This document shows positions 37,397 through 47,221 of a stretch of 64,000 nt of DNA, piece after piece. The stretch is from CADEED01 sp963711635 (GTDB lineage Bacteria > Pseudomonadota > Gammaproteobacteria > Steroidobacterales > Steroidobacteraceae). The translations under genes were made by a program, and so were the position numbers. The notes under the pieces were generated by a model, which saw only the letters and a list, made by a program, of their open reading frames with translations, did not search any database and had not been told where the DNA came from. The stretch spans positions 1 through 64,000 of the forward strand of contig CAVQEZ010000011.1 in assembly GCA_963711635.1 (NCBI GenBank), read 5' to 3'. Each line of letters opens with the position of its first letter. Position 1 is the first letter of the stretch.

Positions 37397-39679
37397 AATT
37401 CCGAATACCACGACCAGGTAGGTCAGCCGATCATTTTCAAGCGCGGCACGACGCTGGTCGCCATTGTGATGCTGATTGCCGGCTGCTCTGGCGGCGCAGG
37501 AGGTCCGGAGAACCCTCCGCCGAACCCTCCGCAGCCCGCTCCGGCGAACCCCAGTGGACTGGACGCGCGGCCCGGCAACACGAGCTGCGTCGCGCCCGAG
37601 CGTGCCACGAGCAGCGCCACCCTCGGCACGCAGCGGGTGTTTCCGAACCTCGATCTCAGGTTTGCGAACCACCCCATCTCCCTGCAGCAGGTACCGGGCG
37701 ATTCGAGCCGCTGGTTCGTGGTGGAACAGGAAGGCTTCGTGCGCGTGTTCGACAACGACGAGGGCGCGACGGCCTCCTCGCTATTCATCGACCTCACATC
37801 GCGCGCCGATACGACGTGCGCCGAATGCGGCGTGCTCGGCATGGCGTTTCACCCCGATTTTCCCGCGACCCCGCGCGTGTATCTGTCGTACACCAGCGCG
37901 CAGCGCACACTCGGCGGGCCGGATTCAGTGCTCTCGGAATTCACTTCGCGGGACGGCGGACTGACGCTCGATCCCGATTCCGAGCGCATCATCCTCAGGA
38001 TCCACAAGACCAGAGAGCATCACCACGGCGGCCGCATCATCTTCGGCCCCGACGGTTTTCTCTATCTGGGCATGGGTGACGGCAGCTTTTACGCCAACGA
38101 CAACGCCCAGGACTTGACGCGGCTGCTCGGGAAGATTGTCCGCATCGACATCCGCGGCACGACCGGCACGGCGCTCTATCGGATCCCGGCCGACAATCCG
38201 TTCGCGGCCAGCACCACGCTCTGCAGCGTGAACGGCTCCGGCCCGCAGAACTGTCCCGAGATCTACGCCTGGGGCTTTCGCAATCCGTGGGGCTGGAGCT
38301 TCGATCGCCAGACCGGTGATCTCTGGGTTGGCGACGTCGGGGAAAGCGCGATCGAGGAAGTGAATCGCGTCGAGCGCGGCGGCAACTACGGCTGGCGTTG
38401 CTTCGAAGGTACGCAGGATATTTCCGCGCGGTGGCCTTCGGGCGCGGCCTGCGCCACCCGGTCGAATCTGCTGCCCCCCGGTCGCCGAGTACCCGCACGA
38501 GCTCGGTCACGCCGTCACGGGCGGCTATGTCTACCGTGGCACGGCCATTCCGGGACTCGTTGGCCGCTATGTCTTCGGCGACTTCACCTCCGGGCGCATC
38601 TGGGACATTCCGAACGACACGCAGCCCACGATGACGATGACGAGTGGGCTCGAATCGGGCTTCAACATCTCCTCGTTCGCAGAGGACCAGGACGGCGAGC
38701 TCTACTTCGTGCACATGTACGGCGGTTTGTACCGCATCACCGGCTCGAGTGGCGGCGGCGGCGCGGGCGTGGCCACGCAACTCTCCGCCACCGGCTGCGT
38801 AGACCGCGTCGAACGCGACGCAGCCCGCGAGCGGGCTGATTCCCTACGCGCCGAACGCGCCATTCTGGTCCGACGGCGCGGCGAAGGAACGCTGGATCGG
38901 ATTGCCGGACGGACAGAACATCACCGTCAACGCCGACGGCGACTTGGATTTCCCGAACGGTACGGTGCTGATGAAGAACTTCCGTCTCGACGATCGCCTG
39001 ATCGAGACGCGCCTCTTCATGCGTCACCCCGACGGCGTCTGGGCAGGCTACAGCTACGAATGGAATGCGCAGCAAACCGATGCGACGCTGGTGCGCGGCG
39101 GCAAGCAGGTGACGGTCGGCGGACAGACGTGGATCTATCCGAGCGAGGGCCAATGCATGCAGTGTCACACCGAGGCAGCGGGCCGCTCCCTCGGCCTGGA
39201 GACGCGCCAACTCGCGTTCAACATCAGGTATCCGCAGACCGGCCGCGATGCTCATCAGCTCGTGACGCTCAACGCGATCAACACGCTGACGACCGCCGAT
39301 CGCCAACCCCACAGACCAGGTCCCGTATCCCAATCCGACCGGAACGTCGGGCACGCTCGGCGAGCGCGCGCGCGCGTACCTGCACACCAACTGCGCGCAG
39401 TGTCATCGCCCGGGTGGGCCAACGACCTCCAACATGGATCTGCGTTACGCGACCGCGCTCGCGGACACCCACGCCTGCGACGTCGTGCCCGGGGTCGGCG
39501 ACCTCGGCATCACCGACGCGCGGCTCATCGCGCCGGGCGCCGCGACACGCTCCGTGCTGATTGCACGCATGAGCCGGCGCGACGCACACGGCATGCCGCC
39601 CGTCGGATCAGCGCAGGTGGATGCCGAGGGGGCAGCGTTGCTCACCGACTGGGTCAACTCGCTCACGAACTGCAACTGA
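37394..39679 (+). CDS. PQQ-dependent sugar dehydrogenase fused to c-type cytochrome region, three frameshifts
   Basis: One gene of about 760 codons. Residues 20-45 hold a lipoprotein-type signal (IVMLIAGCSGG) and a Pro-rich linker. The N-terminal domain is a six-bladed sugar dehydrogenase (HHHGGRIIFGPDGFLYLGMG, AWGFRNPWGWSFD, GDVGESAIEEVN, GGNYGWRCFEG) that oxidises sugars with PQQ. The C-terminal part has two haem c motifs, CMQCH and CAQCH, typical of the HNE_0200-like family. Extra bases occur at 38474-38479 (C6), 38803-38805 and 39307-39310 (C4). Electrons from PQQ could pass straight to the haems. The homopolymer sites point to sequence errors. Confidence 0.85.
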
Positions 39680-39807
39680 AGCTGCTAAAGCCGGTGGGTA
39701 ACAGTCTACTTACGCAGATTCGGAACCTCGTTCGATCGTCAGGTGCTGCGGAGCAGCGGCCACGGGTTCAAGTGGTGTTGGGCCGCGCCTGACATCTCCG
39801 ACCTTTT

Positions 39808-39836
39808 TCGACAGGTCCGGCATCCGCGCCTATAGT
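39808..39836 (+). promoter_or_regulatory. Promoter of ligAB, predicted leaderless
   Basis: TCGACA, a 17-bp spacer and TATAGT. The -10 box ends 6 bp before the ligA ATG at 39843, so the transcript would begin at the start codon. No ribosome site is present. Confidence 0.6.
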
Positions 39837-39842
39837 TGAGCC

Positions 39843-40244
39843 ATGCGCAAGCGGCTCTACTCGCTCGACGAGCTCGACGACATCCCCGGCACCAAGATCT
39901 TCAATGCGATGCGCAGCCGGCAGGCATATCACCTGCACAAGTTCTGCATGTCGCTGATGAATGCGGCCAATCGCGAGGCATTCAGGGCAGACGAGGGCGC
40001 GTACCTGGATCGCTTCCGCATGAGCCCGGAGCAGAAGCAGGCAGTGCGGGATCGCGATTTCAACCAGCTGATCGAACTGGGCGGCAACATCTATTTCCTG
40101 GTGAAGCTCTCCAACACCGATGGCTGGAGTACGCAGAGGGCGGTCGGTTCGATGACTGGAATGACACCCGATGAGTACGCCGCGATGATGCGTGCGGGCG
40201 GTCGGCCCATCAAAGGAAATCGGTCCATTCGCGGAAAGAACTAG
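39843..40244 (+). CDS. ligA: Protocatechuate 4,5-dioxygenase alpha subunit (LigA)
   Basis: 133 residues. DELDDIPGTKIFNAMRSRQ, MSLMNAANREAFRADEGAYL and VGSMTGMTPDEYAAMMRAGG match the small helical LigA chain of class III extradiol dioxygenases, in which it caps the active site of LigB. The TAG stop overlaps the GTG of ligB by one base (TAGTG), so the subunits are made in equal ratio. Likely role: opening the ring of protocatechuate or gallate. Confidence 0.93.
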   Translation: MRKRLYSLDELDDIPGTKIFNAMRSRQAYHLHKFCMSLMNAANREAFRADEGAYLDRFRMSPEQKQAVRDRDFNQLIELGGNIYFLVKLSNTDGWSTQRAVGSMTGMTPDEYAAMMRAGGRPIKGNRSIRGKN

Positions 40245-41086
40245 TGGCACGCATCACTGCGGGCATCGCAAGCAGCCATGTACCGGCCATCGGCGCGGCC
40301 TTCGATCAGGGCCGCACGCAGGAACCCTACTGGAAGCCGGTTTTCGATGGCTTCGAGTGGGTCAAGGAGTTCCAGCGACGCGAGGATCCCGATGTCGTCA
40401 TCCTCTGCTACAACGATCACGCCAGCGCGCTGATGCTCGACGTGGTCCCGACCTTTGCACTCGGTTGCGCGGAGGAATTCGCTCCGGCGGACGAAGGCTG
40501 GGGAGCCCGGCCCGTGCCTATTGTGATGGGGGACCCGGTGCTGGCCGGCCATCTGGCCGAGCAACTCGTGATCGACGAGTTCGACATGACGCTGATGAAC
40601 CACCTGGATGTCGACCATGGCCTGACCGTGCCGCTCTCGCTGATGTTCGGCAAGGTCGAACAGTGGCCAGTGCGCGTGGTGCCGCTGGCTGTCAACGTGA
40701 CGCAATTCCCCACGCCGTCGGCCGAGCGCTGCTGGCAGCTGGGCGCGGCCATTGCCGATGCGGTGCAGGCCTACCCCGCGGGGCTCAACGTGCAGATCTG
40801 GGGTACCGGCGGCATGAGTCACCAGCTGCAGGGCGCGCGTGCCGGCCTCATCAACCCGGAGTTCGACAAGGCCTTCCTGGACAAGCTGTCGAACCAGACC
40901 GACGACCTGCGCCGGCTGACGCGTCTGGAATTCCTGCGCGAGAGTGGTTCCGAAGGCATCGAGATGATCATGTGGCTGATCATGCGCGGCGCACTCGGAG
41001 AAAAGGTGGAGGAGCTGTATCGCTTCTATCACGTGCCGGCCTCCAACACGGCCGTCGGTCACATCGTGCTGCGACCGATGCGTTGA
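40244..41086 (+). CDS. ligB: Protocatechuate 4,5-dioxygenase beta subunit (LigB)
   Basis: 280 residues, the catalytic chain. Iron ligands expected in the family are visible: the His of ASSHVPAIG, the His of CYNDHASALM and a Glu in SGSEGIEMIMWL. The catalytic His is in GTGGMSHQLQGARAGL. MNHLDVDHGLTVPL is another family block. Alignment by eye to Sphingobium LigB is very close. No other meta-cleavage genes are adjacent. A hairpin follows at 41105. Confidence 0.95.
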   Translation: MARITAGIASSHVPAIGAAFDQGRTQEPYWKPVFDGFEWVKEFQRREDPDVVILCYNDHASALMLDVVPTFALGCAEEFAPADEGWGARPVPIVMGDPVLAGHLAEQLVIDEFDMTLMNHLDVDHGLTVPLSLMFGKVEQWPVRVVPLAVNVTQFPTPSAERCWQLGAAIADAVQAYPAGLNVQIWGTGGMSHQLQGARAGLINPEFDKAFLDKLSNQTDDLRRLTRLEFLRESGSEGIEMIMWLIMRGALGEKVEELYRFYHVPASNTAVGHIVLRPMR

Positions 41087-41104
41087 AAGCGCTGCCAGGA
41101 AAAA

Positions 41105-41126
41105 CCCCGTCGGGAAACCGGCGGGG
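41105..41126 (+). terminator. Stem-loop after ligB
   Basis: CCCCGTCGG, GNRA-type loop GAAA and CCGGCGGGG form a 9-bp stem (one G-U pair), 18 nt after ligB. No T tract follows. Its loop and stem are almost the same as the terminator at 41215, 110 bp further on. Confidence 0.65.
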
Positions 41127-41146
41127 CGGTCCCCCAGGATGACGAT

Positions 41147-41248
41147 GCGGGATGGATATGTAAAAGAGCGGGGACGCTCGTTACATCCAGACGTGCAACG
41201 ACAGGTAGTTAGAGAAACCCCCGCCGGGAAACCGGCGGGGGTTTTTTT
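41147..41248 (+). repeat. Second copy of the groEL 3' end and terminator
   Basis: Starting at 41147 the sequence repeats groEL from its last codons (Gly-Met-Asp-Met-stop; 17 identical bases), through the GAGCG/CGCTCGTTAC hairpin, to the terminator. Overall identity to 31126-31224 is roughly 80% by eye. The upstream frame has a stop only six codons earlier, so no groEL body is present. The terminator at its end (41215-41248) has a 10-bp stem with GAAA loop and seven T. Confidence 0.85.
41215..41248 (+). terminator. Intrinsic terminator at the end of the groEL-tail copy
   Basis: CCCCCGCCGG, loop GAAA, CCGGCGGGGG, with AAA before and seven T after. It insulates the downstream cyclic-di-GMP-controlled cluster from ligAB. 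Confidence 0.9.
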
Positions 41249-41400
41249 GTTTCGGACGGTGAATTTTTAGACTAACTATTTACATAACTCGCCAAATCGC
41301 GCCGAATTTGCGACGAGCGTCTCATTCGCGGGCGATGTCTGCGTTTGGCAACATAAGTCGCAGCTCAGCCAGCAAAGGTCATGTGCTATTTCTTCGCCCG

Positions 41401-41464
41401 TCTCGGATTTCAGACGTCTCGGATTTCAGACGTCTCAGTTTTAAGACGTATCGAATTTCAGACA
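41401..41464 (+). repeat. Four 16-bp tandem repeats upstream of riboswitch 1
   Basis: Two exact units TCTCGGATTTCAGACG are followed by TCTCAGTTTTAAGACG and TATCGAATTTCAGACA, so four direct units in register, ending where the riboswitch begins. Units lie 16 bp apart. No spacers as in CRISPR. A protein-binding array over the promoter is plausible. The stretch 41249-41400 before it is richer in A/T and shows no gene or other element that I recognise. Confidence 0.8.
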
Positions 41465-41546
41465 AGGGCAAACCCACCGAAAGGTGGCGACGCAAAGTCT
41501 CCGGTCTAACGAAGCCTCGGGCTTTCAAGACAGCGGGACTGCCGGA
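41461..41546 (+). ncRNA. Class I cyclic-di-GMP riboswitch (GEMM-I), copy 1
   Basis: The order AGGGCAAACC, a CACC-GAAA-GGTG hairpin, GACGCAAAG, CTCCGGTCTA, a variable arm and GACAGCGGGACTGCCGG reproduces the GEMM-I aptamer, including GNRA tetraloop and receptor side. The base equivalent to G20 of the Vibrio Vc2 aptamer is G, which favours cyclic-di-GMP over cyclic-GMP-AMP. A short AGCC/GGCT hairpin follows and the first ATG is 62 nt downstream (41609). No U-run terminator is evident, so control may act on translation or on Rho. Confidence 0.9.
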
Positions 41547-41608
41547 ATCCAGCCTGCGGGCTGCCTCGGTGCGCGTTCGTCACCTCGTGGATCAGGGAGG
41601 TCGGGCGC

Positions 41609-42136
41609 ATGTCGAGAGCGATATTGAGTGTGCTGCTGTGCCTGCTTGCTGGCGTTTTCGCGCCCGCGCGGGCCGAAGACACTTATCGGCAGCAGATGAA
41701 AGGTCTGGACGAGCAGGTCCAGGAAGTCAAATCGGATGTGCTGTCGATTGCCGCGGAGCTGAACCAGCTCCAGGAGCGGCTGCTGTATCCGTCGGATACG
41801 CACCTCGCCGTCTTCGTGGCGCTCGCCAAGGGCGAGACACTGCGGCTCGACGCCGTGCAGATCCAGATCGATGGCCAGCCCGTCGCCAACTACCTTTACA
41901 GCTTCAAGGAGCTCGAGGCACTGCAGAAGGGCGGCGTCCAGCGCATCTACACCGGCAACATCGCCACCGGCGAGCATGACATCGAGATTTCGCTGAACGG
42001 CAAGCTCGCGAATGGCAAGGACTACACCTACAGCGAGCACTTCGCCTTCACGAAAGCCGTCAAACCCAAACTGATGGGCGTCACACTTGCCGGGCCCGAC
42101 TCAGGCCAGCCCGCGGTCGCCGTCGGGGACTGGTGA
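41609..42136 (+). CDS. Periplasmic protein of unknown family, first gene of the cluster
   Basis: 175 residues with a signal peptide ending APARAED near residue 22. Residues 25-65 are a coiled coil (MKGLDEQVQEVKSDVLSIAA). The rest is strand-rich (LRLDAVQIQIDGQPVANYLY, HDIEISLNGKL). No named family was recognised. GGGAGG is 8 nt before the ATG and riboswitch 1 lies just upstream. The next gene begins 3 nt after its stop, so it is part of the same machine. Confidence 0.75.
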   Translation: MSRAILSVLLCLLAGVFAPARAEDTYRQQMKGLDEQVQEVKSDVLSIAAELNQLQERLLYPSDTHLAVFVALAKGETLRLDAVQIQIDGQPVANYLYSFKELEALQKGGVQRIYTGNIATGEHDIEISLNGKLANGKDYTYSEHFAFTKAVKPKLMGVTLAGPDSGQPAVAVGDW

Positions 42137-42139
42137 GCG

Positions 42140-44029
42140 ATGGCCCGCTCGCGTCACATGCTGCTCTCGTTGGCGCTGGCCGCGTCGCTGACTGCGCCTG
42201 CCGTGTCGGCGGCTGACCTCAAGGACCTGTATTTCGGGGAAGCGATTTTCGAGGCGGCGCAGGGCCGCTACTTCGAAGCGCTCGAGCGGCTCGACGCGGA
42301 ACTGGCGCAGCATCGGCGCGTCGACGAGCCGGAGCGCGACACGCTCCATTACCACCGCGCCACCGCGGAGTTCGATGTCGGCGACTTCGAGCTCGACTAC
42401 CGCATGCACCATCGCGCCGGCCGCGCCATCAAGGCGGTGCTGGAAGCGAACGTCGACGAGGTCATCCGCAATGAAGCCGCGTTCCGTCTCGCGCGCATCC
42501 ATTTCCAGAAAGACCAGCCGGAGGACGCGTTGCATGCCCTGGAGCGAATCCACGGCAAGGTCCCCGAAGCGATTCGCGACGACCTCGAGTTCCTGCGCGC
42601 GAACGTCTACCTGGCTCTCGGGCGCCCGGCAGATGCCGTGCCGGTACTCACGAAGCTGCAGGGCGCGCAAGGGCTGAGAGGCTTCGCCGCCTACAACCTT
42701 GGCATAGCGCTCCTGCAGGCAGGTCACTCGCCCGAGGCCCTGCAACAGCTCGAGCAGGCGGGCCAGATCGCGAGCCGCGATCCTGCGACCGCAGCGATCC
42801 GCGACAAGTCGAACATGTTGCTCGGCCGGATGATGCTCGAGTCCGCCCGCTTCGATCGCGCGCAGCAATCGTTCGATCGCGTGCGGCTCGACGGTCCCTA
42901 TTCGAACCAGGCGTTGCTCAGCGCCGGATGGGCCGACGCTTCCGCCGGCAATTACGAGAGAGCGCTCGTTCCGTGGCGCATCCTGATCGATCGCGACACC
43001 ACCGATAGCGCCGTGCAGGAAGCGCGGCTCGCTCTGCCCTTTGCGTATGGGAAGTTGAGCGTGCACGGTCGCGCAGCGTTGTTCTACGGCCAGGCGCTCG
43101 ATTCCTTCGGCGGGGAGCTCGAGAAGGTGTATACGTCCATTCGCAGCATCCGCGAAGGGAATTTCCTGAAGGCGCTGGTGCGAGAAGAGATCCACCAGGA
43201 TCAGAACTGGGTCGTGCGCCTGCGCATGCTGCCCGATGCGCCGGAGACGTTCTATCTCACGGCGCTGATGGCGTCCCACGATTTCCAGACTGCCCTGCAT
43301 AACTACCTGGATCTCGAGGATCTGCACCGGAAACTGGTGACGTGGCAGGGCAGCTTCGACGCCTTCGACGATCTGATTCGCCTGCGCCGCGCGAACTACG
43401 AGCCGCTGCTGCCGGATATCGACGCGCAGTTCCGCGAGCTCGACTCGCAGATGAAGCTGCGAGTCGAGCAGCGCGACCACCTTCGCAAGCGCCTTCAGGA
43501 CATCCTCACGGCACCGCGGCCCGAGCTCCTGGCCACGGCGGACGAGCGCATCGCCCTCGAGCGCATTCGTAGCGTGGAAAAAGCCATTGCCGGCGTTCCC
43601 GAGGAACAGGGAGCGGAACTGCAGGAACGTGTGCAGCACCTGAAGGGCGTCCTCATCTGGACCTTGCGGACCGAGTATCCAGAGCGCCTGACGAAAGCTC
43701 ACAAGAACCTGCGGGCGCTGCAGAAGGACATCGACGTTCTCACCGCGCGATACGATGCCTTCGTCCGCACGAGACAAGCCGCCGTGCACAGCTATGTCGG
43801 CTATGACGCGCCGATCAGCAGACTGCGCACACACGTCGGCTCGGCGCTCGAGCAAGTGGACTTGCTGAAGGCGCGACAGGGCGCGCTCATCGAAACTGTC
43901 GCGATCGACGAGCTCAAGGCGCGCGCCGAGCGGCTCGAGGCGTATCAGTCCCAGGCACGTTATGCCGTCGCGGATAGCTACGACCGCGCGACGAAGGCGC
44001 AGGCTGAAGCCGCCGGAGCACCGCAGTGA
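42140..44029 (+). CDS. Periplasmic TPR protein, GltD/E-like
   Basis: 629 residues, signal peptide ending AVSAAD (about residue 25). The body is helical with TPR-like pairs (FEAAQGRYFEALERLDAEL, ALHALERIHGKVPEAI, YNLGIALLQAGHSPEALQQL, SAGWADASAGNYERALVPW). From about residue 400 it turns into long coiled coil (LDSQMKLRVEQRDHLRKRLQ, LQKDIDVLTARYDAFV). TPR proteins of this sort sit beside ExbB/ExbD motors in Agl/Glt-type clusters and may link motor and outer envelope. Its TGA overlaps the GTG of the next gene. Confidence 0.8.
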   Translation: MARSRHMLLSLALAASLTAPAVSAADLKDLYFGEAIFEAAQGRYFEALERLDAELAQHRRVDEPERDTLHYHRATAEFDVGDFELDYRMHHRAGRAIKAVLEANVDEVIRNEAAFRLARIHFQKDQPEDALHALERIHGKVPEAIRDDLEFLRANVYLALGRPADAVPVLTKLQGAQGLRGFAAYNLGIALLQAGHSPEALQQLEQAGQIASRDPATAAIRDKSNMLLGRMMLESARFDRAQQSFDRVRLDGPYSNQALLSAGWADASAGNYERALVPWRILIDRDTTDSAVQEARLALPFAYGKLSVHGRAALFYGQALDSFGGELEKVYTSIRSIREGNFLKALVREEIHQDQNWVVRLRMLPDAPETFYLTALMASHDFQTALHNYLDLEDLHRKLVTWQGSFDAFDDLIRLRRANYEPLLPDIDAQFRELDSQMKLRVEQRDHLRKRLQDILTAPRPELLATADERIALERIRSVEKAIAGVPEEQGAELQERVQHLKGVLIWTLRTEYPERLTKAHKNLRALQKDIDVLTARYDAFVRTRQAAVHSYVGYDAPISRLRTHVGSALEQVDLLKARQGALIETVAIDELKARAERLEAYQSQARYAVADSYDRATKAQAEAAGAPQ

Positions 44030-47000
44030 AGCGCCCGGTCTTCACGACCAGGCCGCCTGGCCGCAATCGTGACACCCGCGCTCGTGCTGGTCGCCTGCGC
44101 GGACCATCCGGACAAGCACACGCTCGCGAGTCTGCATCGGATGCCTGCCGACATGTCGGAAGTGAAGGTCGAGGACGGCCTCGACAAGGCGATGCAAAGC
44201 TACCGCCGCTTCCTGGATGAAACGCCCGAAGGTGCGATGACGCCGGAAGCGATGCGGCGGCTCGCGGATCTGAAGCTGGAGAAGGAGTACGGAATTTTCG
44301 GCGATGGCAAGATCGTCGAGGTCGATGCCGGGGATCATCCGCCGAAGGTCGAGGCCAAAGGCGATCCGAAGATCGTCGATCCGAAGATCGCCGCGCGCCG
44401 ACTACGGGCGCGCCGGCGCTGGCCGCACCGGTGCCCACCGCAAAGATCGACGCGCGAGCCGCAGGCAAAGCGCGCCGCAACGCGATTCAGCCCGCTGCAG
44501 CGGCGGAATCCGAGCGCGCACTCGAACAGCGCGCGATGGCCCAGCAGCCCGGCGTTCCGGAAGAGTCCGCGGCGGCTCTCGACGTGCCGGAAGGTGTTGG
44601 CGGCGATCTCGAGAAGGCGGGTCCCCTCGAGGCGATCAAACTGTACGACGCGTTGCTCGAGAAGTATCCGCACTACGCCAATCGCGACCAGGTGCTTTAC
44701 CAGAAGGCCCGCGCGTATGACGAGCTCGGACGCACGGCCGAAGCCATGAAAGTCATGGAGCAGCTCATCGCCGCGAATCCCGGCTCCCGCTACATCGATG
44801 AAGTCCAGTTCCGCCGCGCCGAGCACTTCTTCGCCCGCAAGAAATTCCATGACGCCGAGAATGCATACGCAGCCATCGTCACCATCGGATCGGCATCCGA
44901 ATACTACGAGCTCGCGCTCTACAAGCTCGGCTGGTCGCTGTACAAGCAGGAGTTCTACGAGGAGGCCCTGCACAAGTATTTCGCGCTGCTCGACTACAAG
45001 GTATCGCGCGGCTACGACTTCGATGCGAAGCACGAGCCCGCAGAGGAGCGTCGAGTCGAGGACACCTTCCAGGTCACGAGCCTCAGCCTGTCCAACCTCG
45101 GTGGACCGGAGGTCATCGGCGAATACTTCGCGACGAACGGGCACCGCGCCTACGAGGATCGCGTCTATCGCCACTTCGGCGAGTTCTATCTCAAGAAGCT
45201 GCGCTACCAGGATGCGGCCAAGGTCTACGGCGCGTTCGTCGAGCTCTATCCGTTCCACGCAGTCGCGCCGCACTTCAGCATGCGGACGATCGAGATCTAC
45301 GAGCTCGGCGGGTTCCCGAAACTGGTGCTCGACTCGAAGAAGACCTTCGCGAGCCACTACGGGCTTCAGGGCGAATACTGGCGTCACTTCGACGCGGCGA
45401 AGTCGCCCGAAGTGCTCGGCTTCCTCAAGGCGAACCTGAAGGATCTCGCGAACCACTATCACGCCCAGTATCAGGCCAAGGAACAGGAGAAGGAGAAGCC
45501 GGCCAACTTCGCCGAGGCCTCCCGCTGGTATCGCGAGTTCCTGACCTCGTTCCATGCCGATCCGGAAGCGTCGCCGATCCACTATCAGCTCGCCGACCTG
45601 TGATGGAGAACAAGGATTTTGCGGGCGCGGCGCTGGAATACGAGCGCACGGCGTACGACTACGCCGCGCACCCGAAAGCGTCGGCCGCCGGCTATGCGGC
45701 GATCTTCGCTCATCGCGAATACCTGAAGCTCGTGAGCGCCGAGGCGAAGGAAGCCGCCCGCGCGACACCGTGACCAGCTCGCTGAAGTTCGCGGACAGGT
45801 TCCCCGAGCACGAGAACGCGCCCGCAGTGCTGGTCGCCGCCGCGCAGGACCTCTTCGAGATGAAGGATTTCGCGCTCGCGCGCGAGCTCCGCTCGCAAGC
45901 TGCTCGAGCAGTATCCCGAAGCGCGAGCCGCGCAGCTCCAGCGCACCGCGTGGACTCGTCGATCGCGCACTCGTCGTTCGAGCTCGCGGAGTATCCCGCA
46001 GCGCCGAAGTCGGCGTACGCACACGTGCTCGATGCAACACCGGCAAGCGATGATACGCGCGCCGCGCTCGTCGAGAATCTGGCGGCTTCGATCTACAAGC
46101 AGGGCGAGCAGGCCAACCAGGCGGGCGATTTCCGCGCGGCGGCCAATCACTTCCTGCGCATCAAGCAGAGTGCGCCGACCTCGAAGATCCGGGCGGGTGC
46201 CGAATACGATGCCGGCGCGGCACTGATCCGCCTGCAGGACTGGAAGGCGGCGGCCGACGTGCTCGAATGCGTTCCGCCAGCACTTATCCCGGGCACGAAC
46301 TGCAGAAGGAGGCCACGAAGCAGATTGCATTCGTCTATCGCCAGGCCGGCGAGCTGTCGCGCAGTCGGCGGGCGAGTACGAGCGCGTCGCCAACGAATCA
46401 ACCGATCCGGCGCTGCGTGCCGAAGCGCTGCTCCTGGCAGGCAACCTGTACGAGCAATCGCAGGGCATGGATCGCGCACTCGATGCGTACTCACGCTACG
46501 TCGAGCAGTTCCCCAAGCCGATCGAGGCGGCGGTGGAAACGCGCTTCAAGATCGCGGAGATCCACAAGGGCAGCGGCGACGACGCGCGCTATCGAAAGGA
46601 GCTCGGCGGAGATCGTTCGCATCGATGCGGACGCCGGCGCGGCGAGCGAACCGGGCGGACCCGCAACCTCGCCGCGCGCTCGGCGCTGGTTCTCACCGAG
46701 CAGCTCTATCACGAGTTTCGTGGCCGTGAAACTGCGCCAGCCTTTCGAGAAGAGCCTGAAGGAAAAACAGCAGCGGGATGGACGTGGCACTCGAAGCATT
46801 TGGCAAGCTCGTGGATTACGAGGTCGGAGAGGTCACCGCGGCCGCGACCTACTACATGGCCGAGGTCTACGCGGACTTTAGTCGCTCGCTGCTCGAGTCC
46901 GAGCGGCCGGCGGGACTGAAGCGCGGCGACCTCCAGGAGTACAACGATCAGCTCGAGGAAGAGGCGTTCCCCTTCGAGGAGAAGGCCATCAAGTTCCACG

Positions 47001-47221
47001 AGAAGAATCTCGAGCTGATGGCCAGCGCCTATCACGGGGCGTGGACCGACAAGAGTCTCGCGCGACTCGCCATGCTCAAGCCGGGACGTTACGCGAAGTC
47101 GGAGATCAGCTCCGGCTTCCTCGGAACGATCGATCGATACGAATACCGCAAGCCGGCGCTCGATGCAGTGACTACCGACGCGGTCATCAACGACGGAGCA
47201 ACCAATGCTGGCACTCAATAA
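44026..47221 (+). CDS. Large TPR lipoprotein, about a dozen frameshifts
   Basis: A single gene of roughly 1060 codons broken into more than ten frame segments. GTG 44026 overlaps the previous stop. A lipobox LVAC (in PALVLVACADHPDK) appears once the shift near 44060 is fixed. Then come a Pro/Ala linker (about 44390-44560) and many TPR units: LEAIKLYDALLEKYPHYANR, YYELALYKLGWSLYKQEFYE, YQDAAKVYGAFVELYPFHAV, FRAAANHFLRIKQSAPTSKI, MDRALDAYSRYVEQFPKP, FEEKAIKFHEKNLELMASAY. Further shifts are near 44398, 45600, 45762, 45890, 45955, 46268, 46288, 46365, 46605, 46655, 46722 and 46779. Many fall in runs of two or three equal bases, which suggests sequencing error. Probable outer-membrane scaffold. 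Confidence 0.75.

Noticed and set aside
41401..41464. CRISPR array
   Set aside because: The four units are directly adjacent with no spacers and no cas genes are near.
41461..41546. Cyclic-GMP-AMP (GEMM-Ib) riboswitch
   Set aside because: That variant needs A at the G20-equivalent position; G is present in both copies.
44026..47221. Programmed ribosomal frameshifting or several small separate genes
   Set aside because: More than ten shifts in both directions, without slippery heptamers or spaced structures, and segments that join into one TPR protein. Sequence error explains this better.
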